64,000 bases of DNA from JAGXTF01 sp038317095 (GCA_038317095.1 JBBQBB010000001.1:1-64000), one strand, 5' to 3'. Positions 1-9,195 are shown, counted from the stretch's first letter. Numbers and translations: made by a program. Notes: generated from the letters alone by a model not told the origin.

Positions 1-358
1 CATTAATATCTATGGTGTCTTTGTCGATAACAACAATGTGATGATTTTCTGACGAGCTAAAATGGTCACATTTGCTTGGAAGTGATTTTGCTTTGTCGAG
101 AAATTTAATACAAGCTTCTATTTGTTCATTACTGAGTTCAATTGTCCACAAACTGTCAATATTATTTCCGTCAAAATAGGTCGGAGAAGTGTGGTCTGCA
201 AAGTATTTGTCGTCTTTGTAGTAAATGCTAATTTTAGAGTATGTTATTGCGTTACATCCTGAAATATAAGTCAAGTTAAAAGCTGGTAGTTTATTATTTG
301 GATGTCTTGTACCGCAAGAAAACAAAAAGAATAATAAAATTGTCGGAATATATTTCAT
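1..358 (-). CDS. Partial lipoprotein of unknown function, runs off the left edge
   Basis: An open frame starts at the ATG at 358 and continues without a stop to base 1, giving 119 residues of an incomplete protein. The first 15 residues are a short positively charged start, a hydrophobic stretch and LFSC followed by G, which fits a lipoprotein signal with Cys15 as the lipidated residue. The rest is hydrophilic (YYKDDKYFADH, IELSNEQIEACIKFL) with no domain I recognise. It probably sits in the envelope facing the periplasm. It lies downstream of the recombinase gene on the same strand with about 180 bases between, holding a strong hairpin, so it is probably a separate unit. The C-terminus is unseen. 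Confidence 0.65.
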   Translation of the reverse strand, partial: MKYIPTILLFFLFSCGTRHPNNKLPAFNLTYISGCNAITYSKISIYYKDDKYFADHTSPTYFDGNNIDSLWTIELSNEQIEACIKFLDKAKSLPSKCDHFSSSENHHIVVIDKDTIDIN

Positions 359-459
359 TGATTATTTTCTTCTGTTTTGTTGTATTAATTTCTGTCTGTT
401 AATAGTTGCACTGTCGTTGTTTACGGTTTCCGCTAACTTACTTATACGTCCTATTTTTT

Positions 460-494
460 CAGACCTATACAACGAATTGTGTTGTATTGGTCTG
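460..494. repeat. Long hairpin (14-bp arms) downstream of the recombinase gene
   Basis: The arms CAGACCTATACAAC (460-473) and GTTGTATTGGTCTG (481-494) are reverse complements except for one position and enclose a 7-base loop. No T-run follows on the minus strand, the direction of both neighbouring genes, so it does not look like an ordinary intrinsic terminator. A weaker palindromic stretch with GTTTACG and CGCTAAC lies about 40 bases to the left (near 419-437). It may be a recombinase recognition site or an RNA structure; the sequence alone does not decide. Confidence 0.6.
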
Positions 495-536
495 GTTTTG
501 GTGATACTTTTCAAATGTAAATTAAGGTGGGCAAAC

Positions 537-1664
537 TTACAAATCATCAAAAGGACTGCGTATGTTTTGAATATTTTTTGTACTCACATGGGTGTATATT
601 TTTGTTGTTCTGCGGCTGTTGTGCCCTAGCAATTCTTGTATGTATCGCAGATCTGTTCCCGATTCTAACAAATGGGTTGCATAACTGTGACGCAACCAAT
701 GCAATGTTATTGGTTTATGTATTTTGGCTTTTACAATCGCTAGTTTCAATACAGATTGCAAACTTTTTTCGCTATACGGCTCACCGGCAGTCTGTCCTTC
801 AAACAACCAATATTGTGGTTTGTAAGCAACAAAATACGCACATAACATATCCAACACCAACATAGATAATGGGAGCACTCTGTCTTTTTTTCCCTTGGCT
901 TGCCTTATTAAAACCAAATTTCTCTTTGAGTCAATATCTTGCAATTTCAATTTTAACAATTCACCTCTCCTTAGGCCGCAGCTATAAATTAGACTTAACA
1001 TGGTTCTGTGTTTTAAATTCCCTAGTGCGTTTAAAATTGCTTTTACCTCTTCTTTACTCAACACATTGGGCAAGTTTTTTTCAGGGCGAGGTCTGCGAAT
1101 TAAATTTGGATCCATCGCACTGCGCTGTACCTGTTTAAAATACAGTTTTATGCCATTTATAATTTGGTTTTGGTAGGATTGAGACAACCCTTTTTGCAGT
1201 ATATAATCGTTGTTAAAATTAATTAAGTCTTGGTTGTCAATGTTTTGAATGGGCTTATTGACAAAATGCACAAGAAAAACCCGAAGGGCCTCTGTATACG
1301 TTTGCACAGTGTTGGCACTATAACTCGCAGAAGTCATCCACCGTCGAAAAAGTTCTATTTGTTCCGCTATTTCTGGCGAAACAATGGATTTAGATTTGTG
1401 CAAACTTAATTCAACGGGTTGTTTTGTCCATTGCACGCCTTTGTAGTCTACAAAGCCAAATTGTTTCATAGTGTCCACAATATTTTTCATATTTTCATTA
1501 GAATATGGCGCATACCAACAACCCAAGGTTCGACTAAATTGCAGGCCCCGGATGCTTTTTAAGGCTATAACTGCGTTTTCGTTTTTGGGAAAATGAATGG
1601 CTACTACATCCATTTCTTTGTGGCTGGCTCTTTTTAATTGGGTTCTAAATTGTATTTTTTTCAT
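537..1664 (-). CDS. Tyrosine recombinase / integrase (XerC/D-like)
   Basis: A 375-residue tyrosine site-specific recombinase that would cut and rejoin DNA through a 3'-phosphotyrosine. All catalytic residues are visible: Arg232 in GLRRGEL, Lys257 in AKGKKDR, His322 and Arg325 in HWLRH, His348 in LLGHNS and the nucleophile Tyr357 in KIYTHV. A SAM-like core-binding domain occupies about residues 95-185, preceded by an extra N-terminal domain of about 85 residues common in Bacteroidota integrases. The insertion typical of integron IntI enzymes between the second and third catalytic patches is absent. It stands alone, with a palindrome just upstream (1685-1715) and a hairpin just downstream (460-494). 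It appears intact; no excisionase or cargo is recognisable nearby. Confidence 0.93.
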   Translation of the reverse strand: MKKIQFRTQLKRASHKEMDVVAIHFPKNENAVIALKSIRGLQFSRTLGCWYAPYSNENMKNIVDTMKQFGFVDYKGVQWTKQPVELSLHKSKSIVSPEIAEQIELFRRWMTSASYSANTVQTYTEALRVFLVHFVNKPIQNIDNQDLINFNNDYILQKGLSQSYQNQIINGIKLYFKQVQRSAMDPNLIRRPRPEKNLPNVLSKEEVKAILNALGNLKHRTMLSLIYSCGLRRGELLKLKLQDIDSKRNLVLIRQAKGKKDRVLPLSMLVLDMLCAYFVAYKPQYWLFEGQTAGEPYSEKSLQSVLKLAIVKAKIHKPITLHWLRHSYATHLLESGTDLRYIQELLGHNSRRTTKIYTHVSTKNIQNIRSPFDDL

Positions 1665-1684
1665 AATGTTAAAAAATTAGGCAT

Positions 1685-1715
1685 AAACGTTTTACAATTG
1701 TAAGAAAACGTTTTT
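1685..1715. repeat. Palindrome upstream of the recombinase (possible binding site)
   Basis: A perfect 12-bp palindrome TTACAATTGTAA (1692-1703) is flanked by AAACGTTT on the left (1685-1692) and AAAACGTTT on the right, so the whole stretch reads nearly the same on both strands. It lies 20 bases upstream of the recombinase start codon. The arrangement suits an autoregulatory operator or a recombinase core site; this is inferred from position and symmetry only. Confidence 0.5.
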
Positions 1716-1740
1716 ACATATCAAAGTGTTTTGCCAATCC

Positions 1741-1772
1741 CACAAAAAAATAAACCCCAGCTTTCGCCAGGG
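1741..1772 (-). terminator. Intrinsic terminator of the DUF5723 gene
   Basis: On the minus strand CCCTGGC, a GAAA tetraloop and GCTGGGG form a stem (1755-1772) with two G-T pairs, extendable by a few more pairs, followed by a run of nearly all T. It sits about 40 bases past the stop codon at 1814. Confidence 0.75.
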
Positions 1773-1813
1773 CTTGTTTCACATTCAATCCGCCTCTGCG
1801 GAGCAAAGAAGGT

Positions 1814-4800
1814 TTAATTGCCAGGGCTTGCATCTTGGCAAGCTTTCAATTTGGCTTGTAGGTCTGCAACCTTGTCGTTCAGGGATTTTACTTGGCCCTG
1901 CAAATCGGCAATTTGTTTTTTCAAATCCGCATTTTGGCTATCCAATTTGTCATAGGCGGCTTGCAAATCATCCAAAGATTTTTGTTTGCCGGCTACTTCC
2001 CCATTCAACCCAATGATGGTGGTTTTTAGTTTTGCAACTTCGGCTTTCAACTTATCTGCCTCGTCAGAAGCACTGCCGCTGCAATTGGCCAAGTCAGACT
2101 TGCATTTGTCTAAGTCTGCTTTAAACTTATTGCGTTCGGTAAGCAAGGCGTCGTACTCTTCTTTTAGGGTATTGTATTTGCCTTTGTAAGAATCCAATTC
2201 GGCTTTTATATCGTCGCAGTTGTTGTCTTTGCATTTTTTCAATTGGTCTTCTAAGTCGGCAATTTTATCCTTTGCATCTTTAAGGTCACCTTCTACCTGT
2301 GCTTTGCCTTTGGTAAGCGCATCTACTTTGCTTTGCAAATCCACCACTTTGGCATTGGCAGAGGCCAAATCCGCTTTTGCTTTGTCTAGCTCTTCGGCGT
2401 TGCCACAGTTTTTCAATTTGGCTTGCAAGTCAGCAATGGTTTTGTCTTGTGCATCCAATTTGGCTTTAAGATCTGCAATCTCTTTTTCCAAATCCGTTAC
2501 TTTGGCCTTTAATCCGCTGTTTTCTTTGGTCAAATTGTCGTTGTCGGCAGTAACTTTGGCCATCTGTGCAGTAAGTTCTGTTACCTTCTTGTTGCTCGCA
2601 TCCAAGTCTGCTTTAAGTTTGGCGGCTTCTGTGGTACTTCCACAGTTTTTCAATTGGTCGCGCAGTTTGGTATTTTCGGCAATTTCGTAGTCATACTCTT
2701 TGCGTAAATCGTCGAGTTGTTTTTTCAACTTGGCCATTTCACCATCATTGGCAATGACTTTGGCTTTTAAACCGCTGTTTTCTTTTTGCAAGTCATCTTT
2801 GTCACCTTGCACTGTGGCCAATTGTTTGGTAAGGTTGGCAGATTTTAATTTTTCTGCGGCCAAGTCGGCTTCCAATACTTTTACTTTGTCTTCGCAAGCT
2901 TTGGTGCCATTGTTGTTTGCTTTGGCCAAAATAAGTGCAGCTTCTAAGTCCGCAATGCGCTTTTTGTTGGCTGTCGCTTCGGTTTCCAATTGGTAAACTT
3001 TGGTTTTTTGGGCAGTCGTTTCTTTGGCTTGGTCGGCAGTTTTCTTTTGCTCTAGGGCAAGCAAACTATCCAAGGTTTTTACTTGGGCACCACAAGGGTT
3101 GTTGTTCAATTTTAGGCGAAGAATTTCGGCTTTCAAGCGGTCTATTTCTAGACGCAGTCCATTGTTTTGGGTATTCCATTCGCTATTTTGTTTGCCCAGG
3201 GCTATGATTTGGTTTTCTAGATCAATAATTTTAGCAGCCTGCTTGTTTTTATCGTCATTGCACACTTCGTGTTGGCGGTTCAATTTGGCGTACAAATCGC
3301 GTTCGCGTCTCAATTGTTCTTCTAGGTCGGCAATTTTTACTTCGCAACCCGTGCCACCGCCCATATTGGTATTTTCTCTTTTGCGCACATCGGCTTCGCG
3401 TTTTTTCAAATCGGCATCTTTTTGGGCAATTTCGGCTTCTTTTTTAGCCAAAGTTGCTTTGTTTGCCGCCAACTCGGCTTCGCGTTTTTTAAGGTCGCTG
3501 TTGTTTAAGGTAACTGTTTTTACAATGGTATCGCGTTGGATAAAAGTATCGTGCTTTGTAATGCGAATGGTATCTTTTCTCCAAAAACTAACGGTATCGT
3601 TTTTATACACACTGTCTTTTTTCTGGATAGAATCATAGGTATCTACATGGTACCAGCCGCAAGTAGGCAGCGCCATGCGCATCCCAAAGTAAACATTGGC
3701 AGATTTGTATGGATTGTTAGCTACAAAATTGGCCAAACCTGCAAGGTTATCAGTTCCTACTATTACAGGACCCAAACGGCCATACAAACCCACATTTAAT
3801 GCGGTGTAGTCGCGGGTTAATGTAACAGGCATGCCAATTTCGGCATATTCGCCTTCCCAGCGTGGTACAAAATTGAGGTACGATGCTTTGCGCAAACCTA
3901 GGCTGTTCTGGGCTTTTAAACTTTGGCTCCAGTTGATACCGAAAAAGAAATTGCCACCCAGGTTCATGTCCAGTTGGGCATTTAAGGCCGCTGGGGTCAT
4001 TACAGCATAATTGTTACCTGCACCAGCGCCCAAACTGTCAAAGAAACCATTGTCTATTCTAGCCAAACGGTCTTGGCCATTGGCGTTCCAATTGTTGATG
4101 GTATTGTTGTTTAGGTTCCAATTTTTATTGGTGCTAATATCCAACTTGCGGGTACTGCCTTGGTAGCCAATGAGTCCTAAATCGGTAATGCTGGCTCCAA
4201 ATTTCCAGTCGTATTGGGTACCGTAATTCCAGTCGCAATCCCACCATTGTTGCACCATTTGGCTTTGGCGGCGTTCGCGTTTTTCATAAACAAAGCCTAG
4301 ATCCATTCCAAATCCAGCTCCGTTTATTTCGTTCCAGTTAAGTCCCAGTGGATGCGCAATTCCTTCTACCACACTTGCATCAGAGGTATGGTTAAAACGC
4401 AAATCGGTTTTGTTGATTTGCAATTGGTTGTTGGCATTTAAAGTGTAGTCTAGGCTATTGGCACCTATATGTGCGTTGCCAGTTCCCAAAAGGAATTTGG
4501 CAGTTGCACCCCATTTCATCAGGTTGCTGCCTGTGTGTCGTGTAGCACCTGCAAGGCTAAAAAACCATTCGTTATAGTTGTCTACGTTAATGCTAAACGG
4601 ACCATTGCTGTATTTTTTATTGCGGACTAGGGAATTGTCGCCAGTAAAACTGCCGCCATTACTGTCAAGCCCGAAGCGGAATAGTTTGCCTAAATCTGCA
4701 TTCACACCAGTCATACTAATACCAGAAATGTTGCGTACACCGAAACCGATTCCAACCGTATTGGAAACCCTAAAAAAGGCAGAAGGGCCATAAACCTCAT

Positions 4801-5149
4801 TTAGGTAATACAATTTTTGGTTGTTGGTTTTGCCCCAAGAAATCCAATCTTGGTTAAAAAGCAAATTGCCGCCGCTTTTGTATTTGTCGGGGTAATTGCC
4901 ACTTGCCATGGCTATTAAACCAAAAGGTGCTTTGTAGGTAAGTGCGTTGTTGGTAAAGCCCACGTTGGCTCCCCAAAAATTAATGTAGAGCCGATTCAGA
5001 TCCGTGAGGGTGTTGGCAGGATTCTGAAAGGCAGAATACGGAGCATTGTGGTTACCGGCAAACAGGCCAATGGCTTGTTGTGCTTTAAGTGGTAAAAGGT
5101 TGCATCCAATGAGAATGAGTGCAAGTTTGATGGTAAGTGTCTTTTTCAT
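1814..5149 (-). CDS. DUF5723-type outer-membrane barrel protein with long coiled-coil tail
   Basis: A protein of 1111 residues. The start chosen is the ATG at 5149, preceded by AGGAG at a good distance and giving a clean signal peptide (MKKTLTIKL..., cleaved near LKAQQ); a longer in-frame start at 5218 has neither. Residues about 24-500 resemble the Bacteroidota DUF5723 outer-membrane barrel family (NPANTL near the N-terminus, many aromatic alternating strands). A linker rich in RDTI/KDT repeats follows, then about 550 residues of heptad-rich coiled coil dominated by K, A, D, E and L. The coil is broken at intervals by NCG or KC segments and ends shortly after a cysteine. No OmpA peptidoglycan-binding domain is visible. 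Likely an envelope-spanning structural protein; exact role unknown. Confidence 0.75.
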   Translation of the reverse strand: MKKTLTIKLALILIGCNLLPLKAQQAIGLFAGNHNAPYSAFQNPANTLTDLNRLYINFWGANVGFTNNALTYKAPFGLIAMASGNYPDKYKSGGNLLFNQDWISWGKTNNQKLYYLNEVYGPSAFFRVSNTVGIGFGVRNISGISMTGVNADLGKLFRFGLDSNGGSFTGDNSLVRNKKYSNGPFSINVDNYNEWFFSLAGATRHTGSNLMKWGATAKFLLGTGNAHIGANSLDYTLNANNQLQINKTDLRFNHTSDASVVEGIAHPLGLNWNEINGAGFGMDLGFVYEKRERRQSQMVQQWWDCDWNYGTQYDWKFGASITDLGLIGYQGSTRKLDISTNKNWNLNNNTINNWNANGQDRLARIDNGFFDSLGAGAGNNYAVMTPAALNAQLDMNLGGNFFFGINWSQSLKAQNSLGLRKASYLNFVPRWEGEYAEIGMPVTLTRDYTALNVGLYGRLGPVIVGTDNLAGLANFVANNPYKSANVYFGMRMALPTCGWYHVDTYDSIQKKDSVYKNDTVSFWRKDTIRITKHDTFIQRDTIVKTVTLNNSDLKKREAELAANKATLAKKEAEIAQKDADLKKREADVRKRENTNMGGGTGCEVKIADLEEQLRRERDLYAKLNRQHEVCNDDKNKQAAKIIDLENQIIALGKQNSEWNTQNNGLRLEIDRLKAEILRLKLNNNPCGAQVKTLDSLLALEQKKTADQAKETTAQKTKVYQLETEATANKKRIADLEAALILAKANNNGTKACEDKVKVLEADLAAEKLKSANLTKQLATVQGDKDDLQKENSGLKAKVIANDGEMAKLKKQLDDLRKEYDYEIAENTKLRDQLKNCGSTTEAAKLKADLDASNKKVTELTAQMAKVTADNDNLTKENSGLKAKVTDLEKEIADLKAKLDAQDKTIADLQAKLKNCGNAEELDKAKADLASANAKVVDLQSKVDALTKGKAQVEGDLKDAKDKIADLEDQLKKCKDNNCDDIKAELDSYKGKYNTLKEEYDALLTERNKFKADLDKCKSDLANCSGSASDEADKLKAEVAKLKTTIIGLNGEVAGKQKSLDDLQAAYDKLDSQNADLKKQIADLQGQVKSLNDKVADLQAKLKACQDASPGN

Positions 5150-5464
5150 AGTTTTCTCCTTTTGTCTTAAATAGTATACGAAATAGTTGTTGTTTTTATT
5201 GAACGGTTTTCTAGACAACCGTCTATTTTACCAAACACTAAAACCGTGCCAATCCAATTTTACATACAGTTTTTTCAGACAAAAATGCAATTACAGCCCG
5301 CGAATTTAGGGAAAATGAAGTTGATAATTTCTCCGCCGCAGAGAAAGGCTACAGTTAATAAAAATCGACAGTAAACCCATTATCGCGAATCAGAATGACA
5401 GAATCTCACCGGCTGTTCACCTTGTTTAGGTTACCAACCACCTCCACCACTGCGGATAAACTGT

Positions 5465-5520
5465 AAACTCCCAACTTTAAACTTTATCCGCCGCGGCGGA
5501 TAAACTCCCAACTTTAAACT
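5465..5520. repeat. Palindrome between two 19-bp direct repeats in the 5.2-5.6 kb gene-free stretch
   Basis: The 474-base gap between 5150 and 5623 holds no convincing gene. Within it AAACTCCCAACTTTAAACT occurs at 5465-5483 and again at 5502-5520, and between and overlapping them is a perfect 22-bp palindrome at 5483-5504 centred on CCGCGG. The surrounding DNA is C/T-rich low-complexity sequence (repeated CTTTAAACT, CTCTACTCTC). It resembles the short interspersed intergenic repeats of Bacteroidota genomes; no gene function is implied. Confidence 0.7.
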
Positions 5521-5623
5521 CTTAACTTTCAACTCTCTACTCTCCTTATCCCCGCTTTTATGGTATTCAACGAAAAGCCAATGGATTGTATATCTGTGCG
5601 TTTTAAGTTTGTAGCAATAAACC

Positions 5624-7387
5624 ATGAAAAGTTTTTTTAAAACCATGTTCGCCAGCCTTTTGGGATTTTTCCTAGGCATCCTTATTATTTTTGGCATATT
5701 TGCCATCATCATAGGGGGTATTATAGGCACCGCCTCTAAAACACCTTCGGTAAAAGCCAACACCGTGCTGGAACTGAAATTAAATGGTGGGGTTCCAGAA
5801 CGCATGGAAGAAAACCCTTTTGCAGCTTTGGGTGGCGGCAATGAAATTGATGGTGTCGTGGGTTTGAATAAAATTATTGCGGGTATAAAACATGCCGCCA
5901 AAGACAAAAACATCAAAGGTATTTATGTGCGTTGCGATTTATATACAGGTGGTTTGGCCACAGCAGATGAGATTAGAAATCAATTAATCGCTTTTCGCAA
6001 AACGGGTAAATTTGTATATTCCTATTCAGAAGTGTTGACCGACGGTGGCTATTTGATTGCTTCCGCTTGCGACAAAGTATATTTAAACCCAAAAGGGGTG
6101 CTGGAATTCAACGGTTTTGCGGGTCAGGTTATGTTTTACAAAGGCATGCTAGACAAATTGGGAGTACAAATGGAGGTATTTAAAGCAGGCAAATACAAAG
6201 GCGCGGTTGAACCTTTTATTCAAAACCAATTAAGCGAACCCAACCGTCAACAAATCAAAGCTTATGTGGATGAATCTTTTGGGTTCCATATCCATTCTAT
6301 CGCAAAAAGCCGCAACATGGATTCGCAAAGTTTGGCTAACATTGCCAACAAATTTTTGGCCCGAAATGCAAAAAAGGCCCTTGAATACAAATTGGTGGAT
6401 GGCCTAAAATACCAAGATGAAGTAGAAGAAGAAATCAAGACGAAATTGGGCTTAAAAAAAGCCGATAAATACAAACCCATGGCATTTGCAGCTTATGTGC
6501 AAACAGATATGGAAGATGAATACAGTGCAGATAAAATTGCAGTAATATATGCCAACGGGGAAATCAACATGGGTAAAAACGAAAGTAGCGATGGCATTGG
6601 ATCCGAGTCATTGGCAAATACCCTAAAAAAAGCCCGATTGGACAAAAATGTAAAAGCAATCGTTTTGCGGGTAAATAGTCCGGGTGGCAGCAGCAATGCC
6701 AGCGATATTATAGCCCGTGAAATAGAAATTTGCCGCAAAGTAAAACCGGTGATTGTATCTTTTAGCAACGTGGCCGCGAGTGGCGGTTACTACATAGCCT
6801 GCTTGGGCGATTCCATTTTTGCCTACCCCAACAGCATTACAGGATCAATAGGTGTATTTGCCATAGTACCCAATACCGAGAAACTGTACAAAGACAAATT
6901 GGGTTTAAGCTTTGAAACTGTGCCAACGGGCGAGTTCTCAGTAGGCTGGCGTCCGGATCAACCGATTTCTCCAGGCATGCGAACCTATTTTCAAGAAATG
7001 GTAAACGACATTTATGTTGATTTTGTAGGCATTGTAGCCAAAGGCCGGAAATTGGACACCGCTACTGTAGGTGCATTGGCACAAGGCCACGTTTATACAG
7101 GTCGGACAGCCAAAACGTTGGGTTTGGTAGATGGCTTTGGGGGCATTGACCGTGCCATACAAAGTGCGGCATGGAAAGCCAAATTAAAAACATACCGCAT
7201 TGTAGAAATGCCAAATTTGAAAAGTCCACTGGAACAATTGTTTGGCAGAGACAATATGGTTTCAATGCAGGAAACTGCGTTAAAAGCCCAATTTGGCGAA
7301 TGGTTTGAAACTGCCAAGCGCATGCAAAAACTCTCAACCTATGGCGGCGTTCAAATGCGTATGCCTTGGGATATTAAAGTGGATTAA
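5624..7387 (+). CDS. sppA: Signal peptide peptidase SppA, 67K type
   Basis: A membrane-anchored serine protease that degrades released signal peptides. Its 587 residues match the length of the tandem-domain (67K) SppA form. Residues about 7-36 form a single N-terminal membrane segment. The two ClpP-like halves contribute the Ser/Lys dyad: Lys192 in KYKGAVEPF and Ser386 in NVAASGGYY, preceded by VNSPGGSS. The gene stands alone on the plus strand between two minus-strand genes, with a repeat-rich leader upstream and an imperfect hairpin shared with the convergent neighbour downstream. No feature is missing. Confidence 0.96.
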   Translation: MKSFFKTMFASLLGFFLGILIIFGIFAIIIGGIIGTASKTPSVKANTVLELKLNGGVPERMEENPFAALGGGNEIDGVVGLNKIIAGIKHAAKDKNIKGIYVRCDLYTGGLATADEIRNQLIAFRKTGKFVYSYSEVLTDGGYLIASACDKVYLNPKGVLEFNGFAGQVMFYKGMLDKLGVQMEVFKAGKYKGAVEPFIQNQLSEPNRQQIKAYVDESFGFHIHSIAKSRNMDSQSLANIANKFLARNAKKALEYKLVDGLKYQDEVEEEIKTKLGLKKADKYKPMAFAAYVQTDMEDEYSADKIAVIYANGEINMGKNESSDGIGSESLANTLKKARLDKNVKAIVLRVNSPGGSSNASDIIAREIEICRKVKPVIVSFSNVAASGGYYIACLGDSIFAYPNSITGSIGVFAIVPNTEKLYKDKLGLSFETVPTGEFSVGWRPDQPISPGMRTYFQEMVNDIYVDFVGIVAKGRKLDTATVGALAQGHVYTGRTAKTLGLVDGFGGIDRAIQSAAWKAKLKTYRIVEMPNLKSPLEQLFGRDNMVSMQETALKAQFGEWFETAKRMQKLSTYGGVQMRMPWDIKVD

Positions 7388-7405
7388 GTGTTTCGCAAAA
7401 AAAAA

Positions 7406-7467
7406 CTCACCCGAAAATTTTCTGCCTTTTTTGGGAGAGGATAAAAGACTAAATCGGGCGAGGTGAG
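7406..7467. terminator. Imperfect hairpin between convergent genes
   Basis: CTCACC then CGA (7406-7414) pairs with TCG, a bulge, and GGTGAG (7454-7467), with a T-rich loop between. It lies 20 bases after the sppA stop and 40 bases after the stop of the convergent gene. Its ends lack a clean T-run, so termination is likely but not certain. Confidence 0.4.
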
Positions 7468-7509
7468 GGAAAAATATGACTAGAACTTAAATATAAAAAA
7501 AATATATCT

Positions 7510-9195
7510 TTAAAATTCTGGCAAGTTTTCAAAATTGTTTTCTGTTTCTCCGTCTGCTTTGGCACGGTAATAAGGATGTGCATTTACAGGATGAATTAAC
7601 TGCAAACCCATTACATACAAAGCGCCATCATCTTGTAAACTTATACTATCGGCTACGGTTAAATCCAATCCATTGGTAAAATGAATTTCTGTAACCACAG
7701 AATTTTCACGGCGAATGGCATCGGGTATTAAAGCCATTGTTGCCAATTTCCCTTCTGGTATCCTAAAACTAGAATCTGCTTGCTCTGGCAATACTTTAAA
7801 TGGTGCTTTCAGCTCAGAAAAACCCATTCTTAAAGACACATTTTCTCTGGCAATGTTTATAGATTCACCACCTGCCGTATATTTCAGTTGTGTTAAAATG
7901 CCATTTTCATAGACACAATTCTGTAAATCACAAAGTTTGGACTGAAATTTCTCTAGACTTTCAGCCATGCCTGCAACTGCCAAACCATTCCCATCTAACT
8001 GCAGTTCATTGTACTTTGCCGTAACCAAAATAGTTCTGCTGTGTAAAATATCAGGATTGTCTGTATAAATTGGAATGGAAGACGGAAAAGATTGCAAAAC
8101 AGACAAATCGATACTGTCACCATTTGGATTTTTTGATGCAAACTGGGCTATTCCATCTTTGGCACAAAGCACAGATGCCACCTTTTCTCCATTGATTTTT
8201 GCAGCAATTTCTTTTTGAACAACCCCCTCAACAACAACTTCCGCGATTTCTAAAACCACAACCCCCGTAATTGCACCTGCAATTGCACCACCAAGAGGAT
8301 TGCCTGTAAATAAACCAACTACAAAACCAATGATTCCACCCGCAAAAAATGCAAAAATATCTCCAAGAATCCCGGTATCAATATCCGTTTCGGTGGTTAA
8401 GTCGAATTTTATATTCCCCTCTGAATCTATGGTTGGCTTTAATATAATTGAAATGGATACGTGTGGATCTGGAACCAAGTCAATCCATGGGCTATCTACC
8501 GGAATGTCCCCTTCCAAAATAAATTTGATCTCAGATCCATTTAATTTTACGGTTATTTTATCCCATTCACCAACTTTATTGGGTTCATCTGGCAAAGGAT
8601 GCGTTCCATCCGCGATACGCAAATCGGTGTGCCATATATTGTTCGCAAAACGCTGAAAAGTGGCAGATGCCAATCCAAGTGCAATATCTTTCCCATTTTG
8701 TAAAAATGAAATGGCATTTTCTTCCTTGCCTCGTTCAAACATTTCTCCGTCTAGCAGAGGTCCATCTGCTTGAGGACCGGCTTGAATGTCCATATTTGCC
8801 AAAAGAGCCATGCATTCTGCATTGTCACCGTCCGCTTCTAAATGCAACAAAACAGGGCTGCCAGCTAACCCTTCCAATACCCCAAATGGGATAGAGAAAA
8901 ATACATCTGTAAAATTGGTAGTAATATCCAATTGTCCATCGTTTAAAACTATGGTTGCTAAAATAGTTATGGGAATAATACCAATTGTAAGTTCTATTTG
9001 CAAATCATAAATTGGGTCTTGAAATAAAAAAACATCAACAATAACAACATCTGCTGTGGGATCAAAAGGTGAAGGTGGTCCGTCGGGTAGCAACAAACCA
9101 AAATCATTCAGTGTTTTTATGGCGGTAAAAAACCATCCATTGCCAATTTGTAATTCAATGTCAAATTCAGATTTTATGCGGGTAGTGTCTATCAT
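7510..9195 (-). CDS. Unrecognised protein of about 561 residues with a glycine-rich hydrophobic segment
   Basis: I do not recognise the family. The ATG at 9195 is used here; an upstream in-frame TTG at 9231, preceded by AGGAA, would add 12 residues and could be the true start. No signal peptide is seen. The N-terminal half is rich in alternating beta-strand patterns (DLQIELTIG, ITILATIVLNDGQLDI, WDKITVKLNGSEIKFIL). About residues 295-340 form a long hydrophobic Gly/Ala/Val stretch (IGFVVGLFTG, GGAIAGAITGVVVLEI) that could span a membrane twice or insert into one. The C-terminal third is again beta-rich and polar. The gene starts only about 30-65 bases beyond a strong terminator-like hairpin, so it either has a promoter overlapping the hairpin or depends on read-through from the upstream genes. 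Confidence 0.75.
   Translation of the reverse strand: MIDTTRIKSEFDIELQIGNGWFFTAIKTLNDFGLLLPDGPPSPFDPTADVVIVDVFLFQDPIYDLQIELTIGIIPITILATIVLNDGQLDITTNFTDVFFSIPFGVLEGLAGSPVLLHLEADGDNAECMALLANMDIQAGPQADGPLLDGEMFERGKEENAISFLQNGKDIALGLASATFQRFANNIWHTDLRIADGTHPLPDEPNKVGEWDKITVKLNGSEIKFILEGDIPVDSPWIDLVPDPHVSISIILKPTIDSEGNIKFDLTTETDIDTGILGDIFAFFAGGIIGFVVGLFTGNPLGGAIAGAITGVVVLEIAEVVVEGVVQKEIAAKINGEKVASVLCAKDGIAQFASKNPNGDSIDLSVLQSFPSSIPIYTDNPDILHSRTILVTAKYNELQLDGNGLAVAGMAESLEKFQSKLCDLQNCVYENGILTQLKYTAGGESINIARENVSLRMGFSELKAPFKVLPEQADSSFRIPEGKLATMALIPDAIRRENSVVTEIHFTNGLDLTVADSISLQDDGALYVMGLQLIHPVNAHPYYRAKADGETENNFENLPEF

Noticed and set aside
537..1664. Integron integrase IntI
   Set aside because: The IntI-specific insertion between the catalytic patches is absent and no series of attC-cassettes follows, so a general Xer-like recombinase is the safer call.
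1986..3638. Several long plus-strand open frames opposite the coiled-coil gene
   Set aside because: They are shadows of the biased Lys/Ala/Asp/Leu codons of the minus-strand coiled coil; they have Ser/Leu/Phe-rich nonsense composition and no start signals.
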